DNA of 64,000 nucleotides from Phytophthora colocasiae (GCA_018806915.1 JAGKQI010000074.1:62001-126000), one strand, 5' to 3'. Counted from the first letter of the stretch, positions 45,121-55,470 are shown. Notes: a model not told the origin generated them from the sequence alone. Translations and numbers: made by a program.

Positions 45121-46166
45121 GTTGGCACGAAATTCGGCGTTTTCGTCATACTAGAACCCAGAGCCGTCTTACCCTTTCGTAGGGGTGGCTTTGCCGAGTT
45201 CGACGATGGATCGGATGTTGCGGTTGAAAGTTGGCCTGGGCCCTTCTGATTCTGCTGATTCTGATTCTGATTCTGGCGAGATTTTGCAGGTTTATGATCT
45301 TCGTTAGCGCGAGCATCCTCAAAACGCTGGGCATGCTCGATAGTCTTTTGTAGCGTTTGAGGAATATTTTGCGAGATGTGACTAGAAGTGTCAGAGCGCA
45401 AATTTTGCTGGTACAGCCAGCGTTTCACCAGTTCTGGAAGCTCGAGCGATGACTGGGAGAGCATGAGCATGAACCGAGCTGTATACTCATGTTGCGTACC
45501 AGTGACTTTAAGGTCGTGCAACTTAGAAAGCAACTTAAACTCGAAATCGCTTTCTCGAAAGCGGAGACGGATCTGCTCCTTGAACACACACCATGTTCTG
45601 GGTTGGTCACCGAGGATGTTTTTGAACTCTCGGTACCACGACATCACATCCGGACCCAGAAAAGGGACGACCATGTCGACGAACCGGGAGTCACAGCTGT
45701 CACGTTCTACTTCGTAATCTCGTAGGTGCTCTTCTATGGCGAAAAGCCACAACTCTAGATCCTCATTGGACTTTCCATAGAACTTAGGAGGATCGGCTTT
45801 GTGCTTTTGGCGAGTTGCACGCGACTGCTGGTCAAACATGGCTCGCTGGAAATTGCTCTGCTGTTCCATGAAGGCCTGGAACTGCTGCTGCTGCAGCTGC
45901 ATTGCCTGCTGCTGCATAGCGAGCATCTGCATCAGCTGACTAACACCACCGTCATTCATCCCCGCCCCGGAGTTCGGCATGGCCGATCCAGGAAATTGCG
46001 GTGGAGGTGACGCAGCGTTTGGTACACCTGTGACTGGTGGTACAGTAGCACCGCTTGTGCTGTGTCCAGGGTCAGATGGAGGATTCATGGGCTCGTCGTC
46101 CATACGGGGTTGCTGGCGAGGTCTCAAATTCGGCGAGTTTTCTTCGGCAGCGCGGGGTGTCTTCAT
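45036..46166 (-). CDS. Gypsy-B Gag
   Basis: 376 residues from the ATG at 46166: Pro-rich N-terminus, Gln/Met-rich helix (QMLAMQQQAMQ), retrotransposon gag core (LELWLFAIEEHLRDYEVE, MSWYREFKNIL, RLRFRESDFEF), Gln/Asn-rich linker and CCHC zinc knuckle CHACGVVGHIAPACP. Capsid and nucleic-acid binding protein of the particle. Confidence 0.9.
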   Translation of the reverse strand: MKTPRAAEENSPNLRPRQQPRMDDEPMNPPSDPGHSTSGATVPPVTGVPNAASPPPQFPGSAMPNSGAGMNDGGVSQLMQMLAMQQQAMQLQQQQFQAFMEQQSNFQRAMFDQQSRATRQKHKADPPKFYGKSNEDLELWLFAIEEHLRDYEVERDSCDSRFVDMVVPFLGPDVMSWYREFKNILGDQPRTWCVFKEQIRLRFRESDFEFKLLSKLHDLKVTGTQHEYTARFMLMLSQSSLELPELVKRWLYQQNLRSDTSSHISQNIPQTLQKTIEHAQRFEDARANEDHKPAKSRQNQNQNQQNQKGPGQLSTATSDPSSNSAKPPLRKGKTALGSSMTKTPNFVPTCHACGVVGHIAPACPDRQQGNGGKQKN

Positions 46167-46249
46167 CCAGTGGAATCGGACTTATTCGGATAGATACGGT
46201 AGTCTCTCGGAAATCGATCGTACAGAGTTTCTCACTCTAATTTCGAAAT

Positions 46250-46489
46250 TGTCACGTGATCTGTAGACGAACGGAGTCTTTGATAGATAGAAGAGAAGAC
46301 TTGTTGTTGGAAAAGGAAATTGAAGACTGCTGCATTGAATATATGAATCGGAGATATCCGTTACCTAGGGAGCAGGAGGGAGCGAGCACTGTGAGCGTCG
46401 GTTGTTTCCTTGGGATCCTTTACTACGTCCGTTGCATAACGAACGGTGTTGTCAACCTTGAGTCGCGATGGCGACGCATCGTCGTCACA
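46250..46489 (-). repeat. Gypsy-B 5' LTR
   Basis: 240 bp LTR followed on the right by the target duplication TCGGG. Confidence 0.93.
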
Positions 46490-46494
46490 TCGGG

Positions 46495-47165
46495 TGAGAC
46501 GCGATCTCCTGTTCTGACTTGTATTCTGTGACCACCGAGTGAGTGATGACATCGATCTCGTCATCTCCATCGTCAATCTTCAGCACACTCTTCACGTAAG
46601 ACTCGGGTCTGTTGGTTGCCCCCCAAATCCGTAGCATCGATTCCATCTCGGGCTTCGATTGCGGGAATTCGAAAGCGAAGCCGTGTTTGTACACAGCGTC
46701 GTCGTATTTCTTGACGAAATGCTCGTACGTCTTCAGCTTCGGACTGCCCTTACGCTGAGCCGAAGTCATTTGACCCAGACTAAACCGGTTCCAGACCTTC
46801 GATGGGGTGTCCATATTTTCATACACCCACTTGTCCAGCTTCAATCCTTCGACCTTGTAGAGATAGACCTGGTAGGTATGGTAGTTCTTACTGGCCTTCA
46901 TCGCAGCATCATCCAGTCCTGTTAGTCTCAGCTTCGATTTCACGTAGGCATCGCTCTTCCCAGTACGAGACCACCACGCAGTCTTCACCCCCGACTTAAG
47001 CTTTGCCCACAGTCCTCGTTCTTCTTCAGTGGGTGAATCTGTGCTGCGGAATGCTCTACCAATATTATCAGCTGAAATGTGGTTGGACTCTGCCTTGGAC
47101 GTGAAGATGATACTGTTGAAGAGGAGGAAAACCACTCCCAACAGCAGAAATCGTCTAAAGTGCAT
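46495..47165 (-). pseudogene. RXLR-like effector left copy, 5' part
   Basis: First ~223 codons of the effector described at 53255, from the ATG at 47165. Open up to the Gypsy-B insertion, after which the frame enters LTR sequence. Its 3' end lies at 40950-41010. Confidence 0.92.
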
Positions 47166-47550
47166 AGTGCGCCGGGTGGACTTGGTCTCGGGGAAGCGAA
47201 AGGAAGAATCACGATCAATCCTAGAATCACAGTCGCTGCATTTGCGTTATCCTCTCAGTAGTTATATTACAGATTGTTGATATCTTCTCAGAGCCCGTGT
47301 CCGGCTCGTATAACGTGCTGAGAGATTGCAAAGATCCCGAATGTTGTTGACGGCGTTCGCACCGTAAGAAACCCAAATGCTGTTGGCGCGAACATTCGTA
47401 TTCTCGACGCTATCAAGCAAAATCCTGACGACTGCCACCAAGTTCGTTAGCAGTGTGAAACACTTGTTAAAAAGTTCTGTCGTGGTGGAATTCCCGTGCA
47501 GTTAAGGCCTTAATTGATTGGCACCCGTAGACTATGCTCGCATTTTTCCA

Positions 47551-47889
47551 AAATATGCTGACCTCTATTTCTACAGCTGATTACCAGTTACACGTATTGT
47601 CACACAAATTACACCTTCTGCACTTCAGATTTTGGTGTAGCCCTCTCTCACTCTCGCAGGCACGTTGAATGGCGACGCGTTGCTTTTCCCCACTTGCTTT
47701 TTCTTTGCTCTTGTAATCACTGCAGGACATTTCACCGTAGAAGTGAGCGATCGTATCATTAAGGCTGTAGCCTCTATCCATGTAAACAAGCACATCCAAC
47801 TTGTGTTTGTTTGTAAGCGACGGCAGTACGCTGGTACTTTTTGCACTTCTTTCCCTGGCCGTTAATACGCGGACGCCGCATGACGGTGT
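47551..47889. other. Spacer left of Copia-2
   Basis: Unique sequence between the left arm end and Copia-2; ends with the target duplication GGTGT (47885-47889). No gene supported. Confidence 0.5.
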
Positions 47890-48305
47890 AATTGAGAGTA
47901 TAGCGAATCGAGGCTTGATAGTGAAGTGAGTAGGAGGAAGTAAATCCAAAAGTGAGTTTATTGAGTTAGCCCGCATTCACTAATCTACCCTTGCTCTCCT
48001 TGAGCTCCCCTTGTAGACCTTTGTGAAACGGGAACGCTTGATGTAACGGGAACGCCTTGTGAAACGGGAACGCTTGATGTAACGGGAACGATTGATGTAA
48101 CGGGAACGATTTGTGCACATCTTGAGATCAGCAAATTGAAGTTCTCGTCCAATCAGAATAGTGTATCCAAGGTAGACCGCCAATCGTATTGCAGCATCCA
48201 CGCGTCTTCCACTGTTGTCCTCACTTGGCACGCGTTGTGCGCGTGAAAGCTGCGTGCTTCGAGGTAGGGACCCAGTATAGGAGACGGCGAAGTGCAATCT
48301 CAACA
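47890..48305 (-). repeat. Copia-2 3' LTR with internal minisatellite
   Basis: 416 bp. Contains five tandem units of 17-18 bp (TTGATGTAACGGGAACG and the variant TTGTGAAACGGGAACG) at about 48020-48109; the other LTR has the same block at about 52455-52544. Confidence 0.92.
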
Positions 48306-48312
48306 CCCCCAC

Positions 48313-49305
48313 TCAATTCGACGTCTCGAACTTGGGAATGACGTTGCTGCGTTCCATCAAGTAGCGCAACGTCTTGGAAGAGAGGCCCTTGGTCAAGTAG
48401 TCCGCTAGTTTCTTAGACTCTTGGTAGGTCAGCTCAACCTCGCCACTAGCAATCTTCTCTCGGATGAAATGGTAGCGAATGTCGATGTGCTTGGTGCGAG
48501 CTTGATAACCGACATTCTTCGCCAAAGCCATGGCACCCTGGTTGTCCTCGTAGATCACCGTAGGGTCCACTTGCTTTGCACCAATGTCCTTGAGTAGTCG
48601 ACGCAGCCACACTACTTCTTTGATGCACTCACTCAGAGCCATGTACTCTGCCTCAGTAGAACTCAGTGCGACCGTCTTCTGGAACGTCGAACGCCACACC
48701 ACCGGAGCACCACACATCATGAGCATCATTCCGCTCACTGAGCGTCTGTCGTCACGGTTACCGGCCCAGTCAGCATCCGAGTAAGCCGTCATCTCAGTTC
48801 CCAGTAGGCCATCGTACATGATACCCACTTCCTTGGTCTTCAGCAGGTAGCGCACCACCTTGACTCCCGCATTCCAATGCGCCTCACCTGGGTTTTCCAG
48901 GAAGCGACTCAACTTGGCAACAGCAACCGCAATGTCAGGTCGTGTTCCGCATGTCAGATACATGAGGCTACCGATGAGCGATCGGTAGGGCCTTGACTTC
49001 ATCTTGGCCTTGTACTCCTCTGTCTGCGTGCCGTCGTCCTTGGTCAAGTGAAGACTTGGATCCAGTGGCATCAGGCTTGGCTTCGCGTTTTCTTGACCGA
49101 ATTTCTTGATGATCGACTCTGTATATGCGCGTTGAGAGATGGCCAATGTTTTATTGTCCATATCGTAGTCGATCTCAATCCCGAGAATAAATCGAGCGCG
49201 TCCGAGGTCCTTGATCCGGAATTTGTCCGCGATGCCAGCCTTCACTGACGCGATGACACCCTTGTCCTTTGAAGCAATCAGCATGTCGTCGACGTAAAGA
49301 CACAC
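48313..49305 (-). CDS. Copia-2 RT end and RNase H
   Basis: 330 codons: RT active site LYVDDMLIA, DKFRIKDLGRARFILGIEID, then RNase H (AYSDADWAGNRDDRRSVSG, STEAEYMALSE, YEDNQGAMALA, KHIDIRYHFIRE, LADYLTKGLS). Ends next to the 3' LTR. Preceding RT part is in another frame (49278-49757). Confidence 0.9.
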   Translation of the reverse strand: MCLYVDDMLIASKDKGVIASVKAGIADKFRIKDLGRARFILGIEIDYDMDNKTLAISQRAYTESIIKKFGQENAKPSLMPLDPSLHLTKDDGTQTEEYKAKMKSRPYRSLIGSLMYLTCGTRPDIAVAVAKLSRFLENPGEAHWNAGVKVVRYLLKTKEVGIMYDGLLGTEMTAYSDADWAGNRDDRRSVSGMMLMMCGAPVVWRSTFQKTVALSSTEAEYMALSECIKEVVWLRRLLKDIGAKQVDPTVIYEDNQGAMALAKNVGYQARTKHIDIRYHFIREKIASGEVELTYQESKKLADYLTKGLSSKTLRYLMERSNVIPKFETSN

Positions 49306-49757
49306 GATACATTCATCGTCACCATCACCTCGGGTGTATACACAGGATCAGCATCAGCCGCCTTGAAACCCATGTCTTTTAAGTGACCATCGATCGTCTC
49401 GTTCCAAACACGAGATGCTTGCTTCAGGCCATACAAACTTTGCAGGAGTAGGCAGACGACGTCTTCTTCACCTTCAGCATCGGCCATCGTCAGGAGCTCA
49501 CGCAGACCTTCAGGCAATTCCATGTAAATCTCTTCGTCGAGCTTTCCATACAGGAACGCCGTATCCACGTCGCATTGCTCGATCTCAAATCCTTCAGCAC
49601 AGCACTTAGCCAGCACAGCACGGATCGAATTCAGGTATGCCACTGGCGCGTACGTCTCTTCATAGTCAATCCCGTGACGCTGAGAGTACCCCTTGGCGAC
49701 GAGACGAGCCTTGTGCCGGGTCACTTCTCCTTTCTCGTTGCGCTTCAACGCGAACAC
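49278..49757 (-). CDS. Copia-2 RT N-terminal part
   Basis: KARLVAKGYSQRHGIDYEET, APVAYLNSIRAVLA, CDVDTAFLYGKLDEEIYMEL and SLYGLKQASRVWNE are all present, so unlike Copia-1 the RT palm and fingers are complete. A one-base shift near 49300 separates it from YVDD. Confidence 0.9.
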   Translation of the reverse strand: MFALKRNEKGEVTRHKARLVAKGYSQRHGIDYEETYAPVAYLNSIRAVLAKCCAEGFEIEQCDVDTAFLYGKLDEEIYMELPEGLRELLTMADAEGEEDVVCLLLQSLYGLKQASRVWNETIDGHLKDMGFKAADADPVYTPEVMVTMNVSCVFTSTTC

Positions 49758-49964
49758 CCACCGACATCCGATCGGGCGCTGGTGAGCCGGTCTTGGTACC
49801 AGCTTCCATGTCTTGTTTGCAGTAAGTGACTCAAGTCACTTGCAATTGCCTTCTTCCATTCATCGCTGTCCTCGCCTGACGTCGCCTCTGTATACGTCTT
49901 GGGGACTTCCTCCGATGCAGCCATAGCTTGGCCACCTTCAAGTGCGAGCAGTTCGCCACTTGGT

Positions 49965-51185
49965 TTAACCCTTTCTTGTGTCATCTTCTGACGCTTGGTC
50001 CCCGTGGTTGACGGCAGGATAATCTGCTTCTTGGTTGCGCCAGCCTCTTCCAGGATCGTCAATTTCGTCGATGTTACGAGTACGCGAACGAGTAATCATG
50101 GGATGGGTGGACTCGTAAGGGATGATTTGACTGTTCACGTCACGTTGAAGTGGAATGACGTCAGCACCTTCAACAACGACCGGAACAATCTCCATTGAAC
50201 CCTTGGACGGTTGTCCACTCATGACAGGCACGTTGGTTGCTGGTTCATCTTCATCCTGTACCATGAGGTGCTGGGGATTGGTCGTTTCGATGAACTTCAC
50301 AGTGCGAACGATTTGCACCTTACCCGTTGACACATTGAGGACTCGGTAGCCCTTCACACCATCCTCGTATCCAAGGAAACGACATGTGAACGCTTTGGCA
50401 TCCAACTTGCGACGCTTCTCGTCGGGGATGTGAGCGTAGCCAAGAGCACCAAACACCTTGACGTTCCTGAGCTGTGGCTTCGATTTGTGCACAATCTCGA
50501 ACGGTGTCTTCACAGTCACCGAGTTGGGGATCCGATTGATGATCCACGCAGCAGTGTTGACCGCCTCGGCCCACCACTTCTTGTTGACGCTCTCATGGTA
50601 GAGCAGACAACGAGCCATCTCCACGAGGCTCCGGTTCATGCGCTCAGCCAGACCGTTCTGCTGAGGCGTGTATGGCACCGTCTTCTCATGCTTGATGCCA
50701 TGCTGGTTGAGGAACGCCTTGAACTGGCGACCGGTGTATTCACCACCATTGTCCGAACGCAGACGCTTGATACTCTTGCCCGTAGCGTTCTCCATCGCTG
50801 CCTTGTAGATTTTGAACTTGGACAGCACCTCCGACTTCGCTTTCATGAAGTGGACGGTCACGTGACGTGAGTAGTCGTCAATGAATGTCACAACGTACGT
50901 GCAACCACCAGGTGTCCTCGTCTGCATCGGACCCATCACGTCCGTATGCACCAGTTCAAGCACACCTGCACTCTTGACGACCTTCTCCGGATGCCTTGGA
51001 TAGTCGTCAGCTTTCATCTTGCCCATGCAGCAGCCAGCGCATACGTCGTCCCCAGGGACTCCATTTGTAATGCGAGGCACTCCTTCTGCCATGGTAAGTA
51101 GTTTCTCATAACGCTTGAACGGGATGTGGCCGGAGTCGGGCGTGCACAACAGCCCATGGCTCCTTACGAGTGGTCGTTGCAGCAT
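49965..51185 (-). CDS. Copia-2 integrase
   Basis: Integrase with the zinc region (AGCCMGKMK), DVMGPMQTRTPGG, IDDYSRHVTVHFMK, RSDNGGEYTGRQF and PYTPQQNGLAERMNRSLVE (D, D, E triad), then the linker into RT. Reading frame breaks at both ends; interior intact. Confidence 0.9.
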   Translation of the reverse strand: MLQRPLVRSHGLLCTPDSGHIPFKRYEKLLTMAEGVPRITNGVPGDDVCAGCCMGKMKADDYPRHPEKVVKSAGVLELVHTDVMGPMQTRTPGGCTYVVTFIDDYSRHVTVHFMKAKSEVLSKFKIYKAAMENATGKSIKRLRSDNGGEYTGRQFKAFLNQHGIKHEKTVPYTPQQNGLAERMNRSLVEMARCLLYHESVNKKWWAEAVNTAAWIINRIPNSVTVKTPFEIVHKSKPQLRNVKVFGALGYAHIPDEKRRKLDAKAFTCRFLGYEDGVKGYRVLNVSTGKVQIVRTVKFIETTNPQHLMVQDEDEPATNVPVMSGQPSKGSMEIVPVVVEGADVIPLQRDVNSQIIPYESTHPMITRSRTRNIDEIDDPGRGWRNQEADYPAVNHGDQASEDDTRKG

Positions 51186-51577
51186 GACACACCTCGTCCC
51201 CCACTGTCTTCAGCTTGTAGACATTTCCACAGCGCTTAGCTTCCATCACAGTAGCGTCCCCGTAGCGAAAGGTACACTTGTCCTTGCTGAACTGGGCGAC
51301 GACTCCTTTCTCGGCCAGCTTCGACACCGAGATGAGGCTTCCTTCAACTTCTGGGATGTACAGGACATCCGACAGCTTGACAGACTTCCCGTCCATCAGC
51401 TTCAACCCGACGGTGCCCTTTGCAACTGCGTCGATTTTCGAGCCATCCGCGATCGTGATGCGGACTGGCGTCTTCAGCTCCTTCATGGACACAAACTTGT
51501 CCCGGACGCTGGTCATGTGCGAATCTTGCACCAGAGTCGACGAGCCATTCACTCTTGGTCATCGCACTCGTAGCCAT
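51106..51577 (-). pseudogene. Copia-2 protease segment, frameshifted
   Basis: EWLVDSGA at 51540-51577 in one frame and TLVQDSHMTSVRDKF through SDVLYIPEVEGSLISV in another; the shift falls directly after the catalytic DSGA motif. Confidence 0.85.
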
Positions 51578-51587
51578 GAACGAGAAG

Positions 51588-52320
51588 TCGTCGGACGCTT
51601 CCTCTTGCGCAGCTTGCCCTCGTTCTTGGTCGGCTTTCTTCTTGCGGCACTCGAACTCTCGGTGCCCTTGCTTCGTGAAGTAGAAGCACTTGCCGTTGAA
51701 GCGACGCTTGCCCCGAAGTCCTTCTTTTTCGTAGCGAAAGCCTTCTCTTGAGCCGATGACGATTCATCCGAAGCTTGAACACCAGAGAGCTTGAATCGCG
51801 TAGGCCAGTGACACGTTTGGCGTATTCTCGAGGACAGTACATATCATCTTGTACTCGTCCGTCAGACTGCCAAGGAGCAACACGAGCTGGCGAGTCTCAT
51901 CCAGAGTCTCACCGATCGTCTCCATCTGGAGGACGATCTCCTTGAACTGATCGACGTGGGAAGCGAACTTGGTCCTGGCTCCATCTTGAAGTTGTTCAAC
52001 TTCTTGGTGACGAGAAGCCGGTTCTTGAGCGTCTTCTTGTTGAAGTGCTCCTCGAGCATCGTCCACGCCTCAGCGGCAGTCAGTGCTCCACGGACGTAGA
52101 CTTGGTACGTGAGACTCACGTCTCCAGCGATAACACCAAGTGTCTTCAGATCGTTGGTCTTCCATTCCGCCGTGGAGCGATCACTCACTTGGTCGAACTC
52201 GGGCTTGATGATCTGCGGTAGCAGTCCCTTCCGAGCAAGCTTCATCCGCATGTTGAACTCCCAGTGGAAGTAGTTGTCTTCCACGAGCTTGTCGATGTTG
52301 TCGGCGTAGCTTGGGCTCAT
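51588..52320 (-). pseudogene. Copia-2 Gag, frameshifted
   Basis: UBN2-type gag from the ATG at 52320 (MSPSYADNIDKLVEDNYFHW, TAAEAWTMLEEHF). A shift near 51975 changes frame to FASHVDQFKEIVLQME and LLLGSLTDEY; further shifts before the nucleocapsid. The zinc knuckle reads CFYFTKQGHREFEC: the second Cys of CX2CX4HX4C is Phe. Confidence 0.88.
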
Positions 52321-52324
52321 AACC

Positions 52325-52740
52325 AATTGAGAGTATAGCGAATCGAGGCTTGATAGTGAAGTGAGTAGGAGGAAGTAAATCCAAAAGTGAGTTTATTGAG
52401 TTAGCCCGCATTCACTAATCTACCCTTGCTCTCCTTGAGCTCCCCTTGTAGACCTTTGTGAAACGGGAACGCTTGATGTAACGGGAACGCCTTGTGAAAC
52501 GGGAACGCTTGATGTAACGGGAACGATTGATGTAACGGGAACGATTTGTGCACATCTTGAGATCAGCAAATTGAAGTTCTCGTCCAATCAGAATAGTGTA
52601 TCCAAGGTAGACCGCCAATCGTATTGCAGCATCCACGCGTCTTCCACTGTTGTCCTCACTTGGCACGCGTTGTGCGCGTGAAAGCTGCGTGCTTCGAGGT
52701 AGGGACCCAGTATAGGAGACGGCGAAGTGCAATCTCAACA
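52325..52740 (-). repeat. Copia-2 5' LTR
   Basis: 416 bp, same length and repeat block as 47890-48305; followed by the target duplication GGTGT. Confidence 0.92.
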
Positions 52741-53254
52741 GGTGTGTGATACTTAACAAATGAGTGTTCGTCTCTACAACCAGTGCTTGAGTGGGTGTTT
52801 TACAGTCAGAAAAGCTAAATTAGCCCAGAGCATCGCCCCCGTCTGTTAATAAATGTTTACTGAAAACACAAATTTCGACTGGAAAAATGCGAGCACAGTC
52901 TACGGGTGCCAATCAATTAAGGCCTTAACTGCACGGGAATTCCACCACGACAGAACTTTTTAACAAGTGTTTCACACTGCTAACGAACTTGGTGGCAGCC
53001 GTCAGGATTTTGCTTGATAGTGTCGAGAATACGAATGTTCGCGCCAACAGCATTTGGGTTTCTTACGGTGCGAACGCCGTCGGGATCTTTGCAATCTCTC
53101 AGCACGTTATACGAGCCGGACACGGGCTCTGAGAAGATATCAACAATCTGTAATATAACTACTGAGAGGATAACGCAAATGCAGCGACTGTGATTCTAGG
53201 ATTGATCGTGATTCTTCCTTTCGCTTCCCCGAGACCAAGTCCACCCGGCGCACT
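52741..53254. other. Spacer and effector upstream region
   Basis: 52741-52869 is unique spacer. From 52870 the right arm begins and runs into the effector's upstream region, mirrored at 47166-47550. No gene; the effector promoter presumably lies in the last few hundred bases. Confidence 0.5.
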
Positions 53255-53986
53255 ATGCACTTTAGACGATTTCTGCTGTTGGGAGTGGTTTTCCTCCTCT
53301 TCAACAGTATCATCTTCACGTCCAAGGCAGAGTCCAACCACATTTCAGCTGATAATATTGGTAGAGCATTCCGCAGCACAGATTCACCCACTGAAGAAGA
53401 ACGAGGACTGTGGGCAAAGCTTAAGTCGGGGGTGAAGACTGCGTGGTGGTCTCGTACTGGGAAGAGCGATGCCTACGTGAAATCGAAGCTGAGACTAACA
53501 GGACTGGATGATGCTGCGATGAAGGCCAGTAAGAACTACCATACCTACCAGGTCTATCTCTACAAGGTCGAAGGATTGAAGCTGGACAAGTGGGTGTATG
53601 AAAATATGGACACCCCATCGAAGGTCTGGAACCGGTTTAGTCTGGGTCAAATGACTTCGGCTCAGCGTAAGGGCAGTCCGAAGCTGAAGACGTACGAGCA
53701 TTTCGTCAAGAAATACGACGACGCTGTGTACAAACACGGCTTCGCTTTCGAATTCCCGCAATCGAAGCCCGAGATGGAATCGATGCTACGGATTTGGGGG
53801 GCAACCAACAGACCCGAGTCTTACGTGAAGAGTGTGCTGAAGATTGACGATGGAGATGACGAGATCGATGTCATCACTCACTCGGTGGTCACAGAATACA
53901 AGTCAGAACAGGAGATCGCGTCTCACCCGAATTACCCCTATCTTGTGGATTATAGGAAGTGGAAGGAGGCTTTCAACGGCAATTAA
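53255..53986 (+). CDS. RXLR-like secreted effector with WY-type fold
   Basis: 243 residues. Signal peptide MHFRRFLLLGVVFLLFNS (hydrophobic to about residue 22, cleavage probably after SKA 25). Then a degenerate RXLR motif RAFR at 37-40 followed by EER at 48-50, at the usual distance. The mature part has repeated Trp/Tyr-bearing helices (LWAKLKSGVKTAWW, YHTYQVYLYKVEGLKLDKWV, SKVWNRFSLGQM, KTYEHFVKKYDDAVYKHG) as in WY-domain effectors. Predicted to be delivered into plant cells; target unknown. Intact here; the left copy is split by Gypsy-B. Its stop is about 100 bp from that of the convergent AKR b'. Confidence 0.85.
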   Translation: MHFRRFLLLGVVFLLFNSIIFTSKAESNHISADNIGRAFRSTDSPTEEERGLWAKLKSGVKTAWWSRTGKSDAYVKSKLRLTGLDDAAMKASKNYHTYQVYLYKVEGLKLDKWVYENMDTPSKVWNRFSLGQMTSAQRKGSPKLKTYEHFVKKYDDAVYKHGFAFEFPQSKPEMESMLRIWGATNRPESYVKSVLKIDDGDDEIDVITHSVVTEYKSEQEIASHPNYPYLVDYRKWKEAFNGN

Positions 53987-54085
53987 ATCGATGTCGAATG
54001 GAAAAGTTTTCAATGTTTCCTCGAGATTAGCAATGTTTTCCCCAGTAAAACAGCTAACTTACTTCGAGGTGTGTAAACTGTGAGC

Positions 54086-55148
54086 TCAAAGGTGTTTGGC
54101 TCGGATTAGGCTCAGTGGATCCGTTCCCGGTATCTCCGGCACAAAAGGGACCAATTGGTCGATCTCCGCCTTAATCTCAGGGGTGATCTTGTCCAGAGCT
54201 TCAATGGTCTTGAGGTTCTGCTTCAGTTGGGTCAACGTCTTGGCACCAATCATGACCGTGGACACATTCTCGTTGCTCACACACCAGGCGAGAGCGAGCT
54301 CGACCATCGAAATGCCGAGTTTCTCCGCCACCGGTTTGAGTTTGTCCGCGTTGGCCACGCGCTTGTCAAAGTCGGGGATGAAGTCCTTGAAGAAAGCATC
54401 TGCCATGCGAGAGTCTCCTGGTTTCCCCGTGCTGTACTTACCCGTAAGAATGCCAAATGCCATCGGGGACCACACGGTCAGACCAAGTTTGTACTTCTTG
54501 TACAGATCCACGTATTCAAAGTCCACTTTGTTGCGCTCCAAGATGTTGTAGACCGGCTGCTCCACAATGGGACGGATCAGTCCAAGGCGGTCGGCGATCT
54601 CACACGCCTCGATGATCTGAGCAGCACTCCACTGACTCGTTCCCCAGTAGAAGGCCCAGCCTTGATTGATGACGAAGTTCATGGCCCTCACCGTCTCCTC
54701 AATGGGAGTGAACGGCTCGGGTCGGTGGCAGAAGATGACGTCCACGTAGTCCTTCTCCAGTCGCTTGAGTGACGCCTTCGTGCCTTCGATGATGTGTTTG
54801 CGGCTCAGACCTTGCTCATTAGGACCCGATACTCCAAATCCCTTGGACCCGAAGAAGATCTTGGTCGTGATGACCAAATCCTCACGAGACCACGTTCCTT
54901 CCGCGATTCCCTTCTTGATGGCAGCTCCCATGTTCTTCTCGGCCAATCCACTGCCGTAAGCTTCAGCGTTGTCGAAGAAGTTGATGCCATGCTCGAAAGC
55001 CAACTTCATCATCGTCGTACCAGGCTTCAGCCGTGTACTTTTCGTTGACGTCCATCCAGCTACCGAGTGAGAGCTTGGAGACGAGAAGACCAGAGTCTCC
55101 GAGGAAGCGATAGGTCATCTTTTTAGCGTCGGTCGTAGCAGGAGCCAT
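54086..55148 (-). pseudogene. Kv-beta-like aldo-keto reductase, copy b' (frameshifted)
   Basis: Right-arm twin of AKR b, ATG at 55148. One extra G near 55013 (TACGACGATGATG against TACGACATGATG) shifts the frame within AWYDMMKLAF; the rest is open for 308 codons and keeps the catalytic Asp, Tyr, Lys and His (FCHRPEP). Thus b lost the His while b' keeps it but carries a frame break. If the extra G is a consensus error this is a working enzyme. Confidence 0.88.
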
Positions 55149-55470
55149 GGTGGTGGTGTTTAAAAAAGTAGTGGGTAGTTGGTGGTGAATTCTAAAGTGA
55201 GTTCGAGGGTATGATAGGTTCTGGACAAACGTGGCCAAGTTTACATGATCCTGGTAAGACATGAGACTTGGGACCAAGTAAACATGACTGGTCTCTTCAT
55301 TGATCAAATGTTTTTGCTTACTTCACCATGACCGCTGGAATCAAGCAATCATAACAAGTTCACATCGCTGATGATGATGCATCGTTCAAAAGACGAAGAA
55401 GAAGTTGATTAACTACTTAGTGGACCTATCGTTTCGCTAGCGATGTAATATCTACTTACGACAACTTAGT

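Larger units (their letters stand above)
41011..46489 (-). mobile_element. Gypsy-B, Ty3/Gypsy chromovirus
   Basis: 5479 bp, same family as Gypsy-A, 240-bp LTRs at 41011-41250 and 46250-46489, target duplication TCGGG (41006-41010 and 46490-46494). Inserted in the coding end of the left effector copy; the uninterrupted site is in the right arm near 53925. Less frame damage than A. Confidence 0.95.
32771..47550 (+). repeat. Left arm of the inverted duplication
   Basis: Reverse-complement similarity to 52870-57027 once the two Gypsy elements (33799-39277 and 41011-46489) are removed. Order: AKR 3' end, SINE-like piece, LINE remnant, AKR gene, effector copy, effector upstream region. The arm starts abruptly inside the AKR coding sequence (32771 equals about 57027) and ends near 47550 (equals about 52870). 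A LINE segment corresponding to about 55800-56240 is missing here. Confidence 0.9.
47890..52740 (-). mobile_element. Copia-2 LTR retrotransposon
   Basis: 4851-bp Ty1/Copia element, minus strand, in the spacer of the inverted duplication. LTRs of 416 bp (47890-48305 and 52325-52740) and 5-bp target duplication GGTGT (47885-47889 and 52741-52745). Minus-strand LTR starts TGTTGAGATT and ends TCTCAATT; primer-binding region GGTTATGAGCCCAAG overlaps the gag start. Polypurine tract GAGTGGGG precedes the 3' LTR. A different family from Copia-1. Confidence 0.93.

Noticed and set aside
47581..48312. Minus-strand ORFs with repeated NRSRYI motifs
   Set aside because: They translate the LTR minisatellite of Copia-2 and occur again at 52415-52759 in the other LTR.
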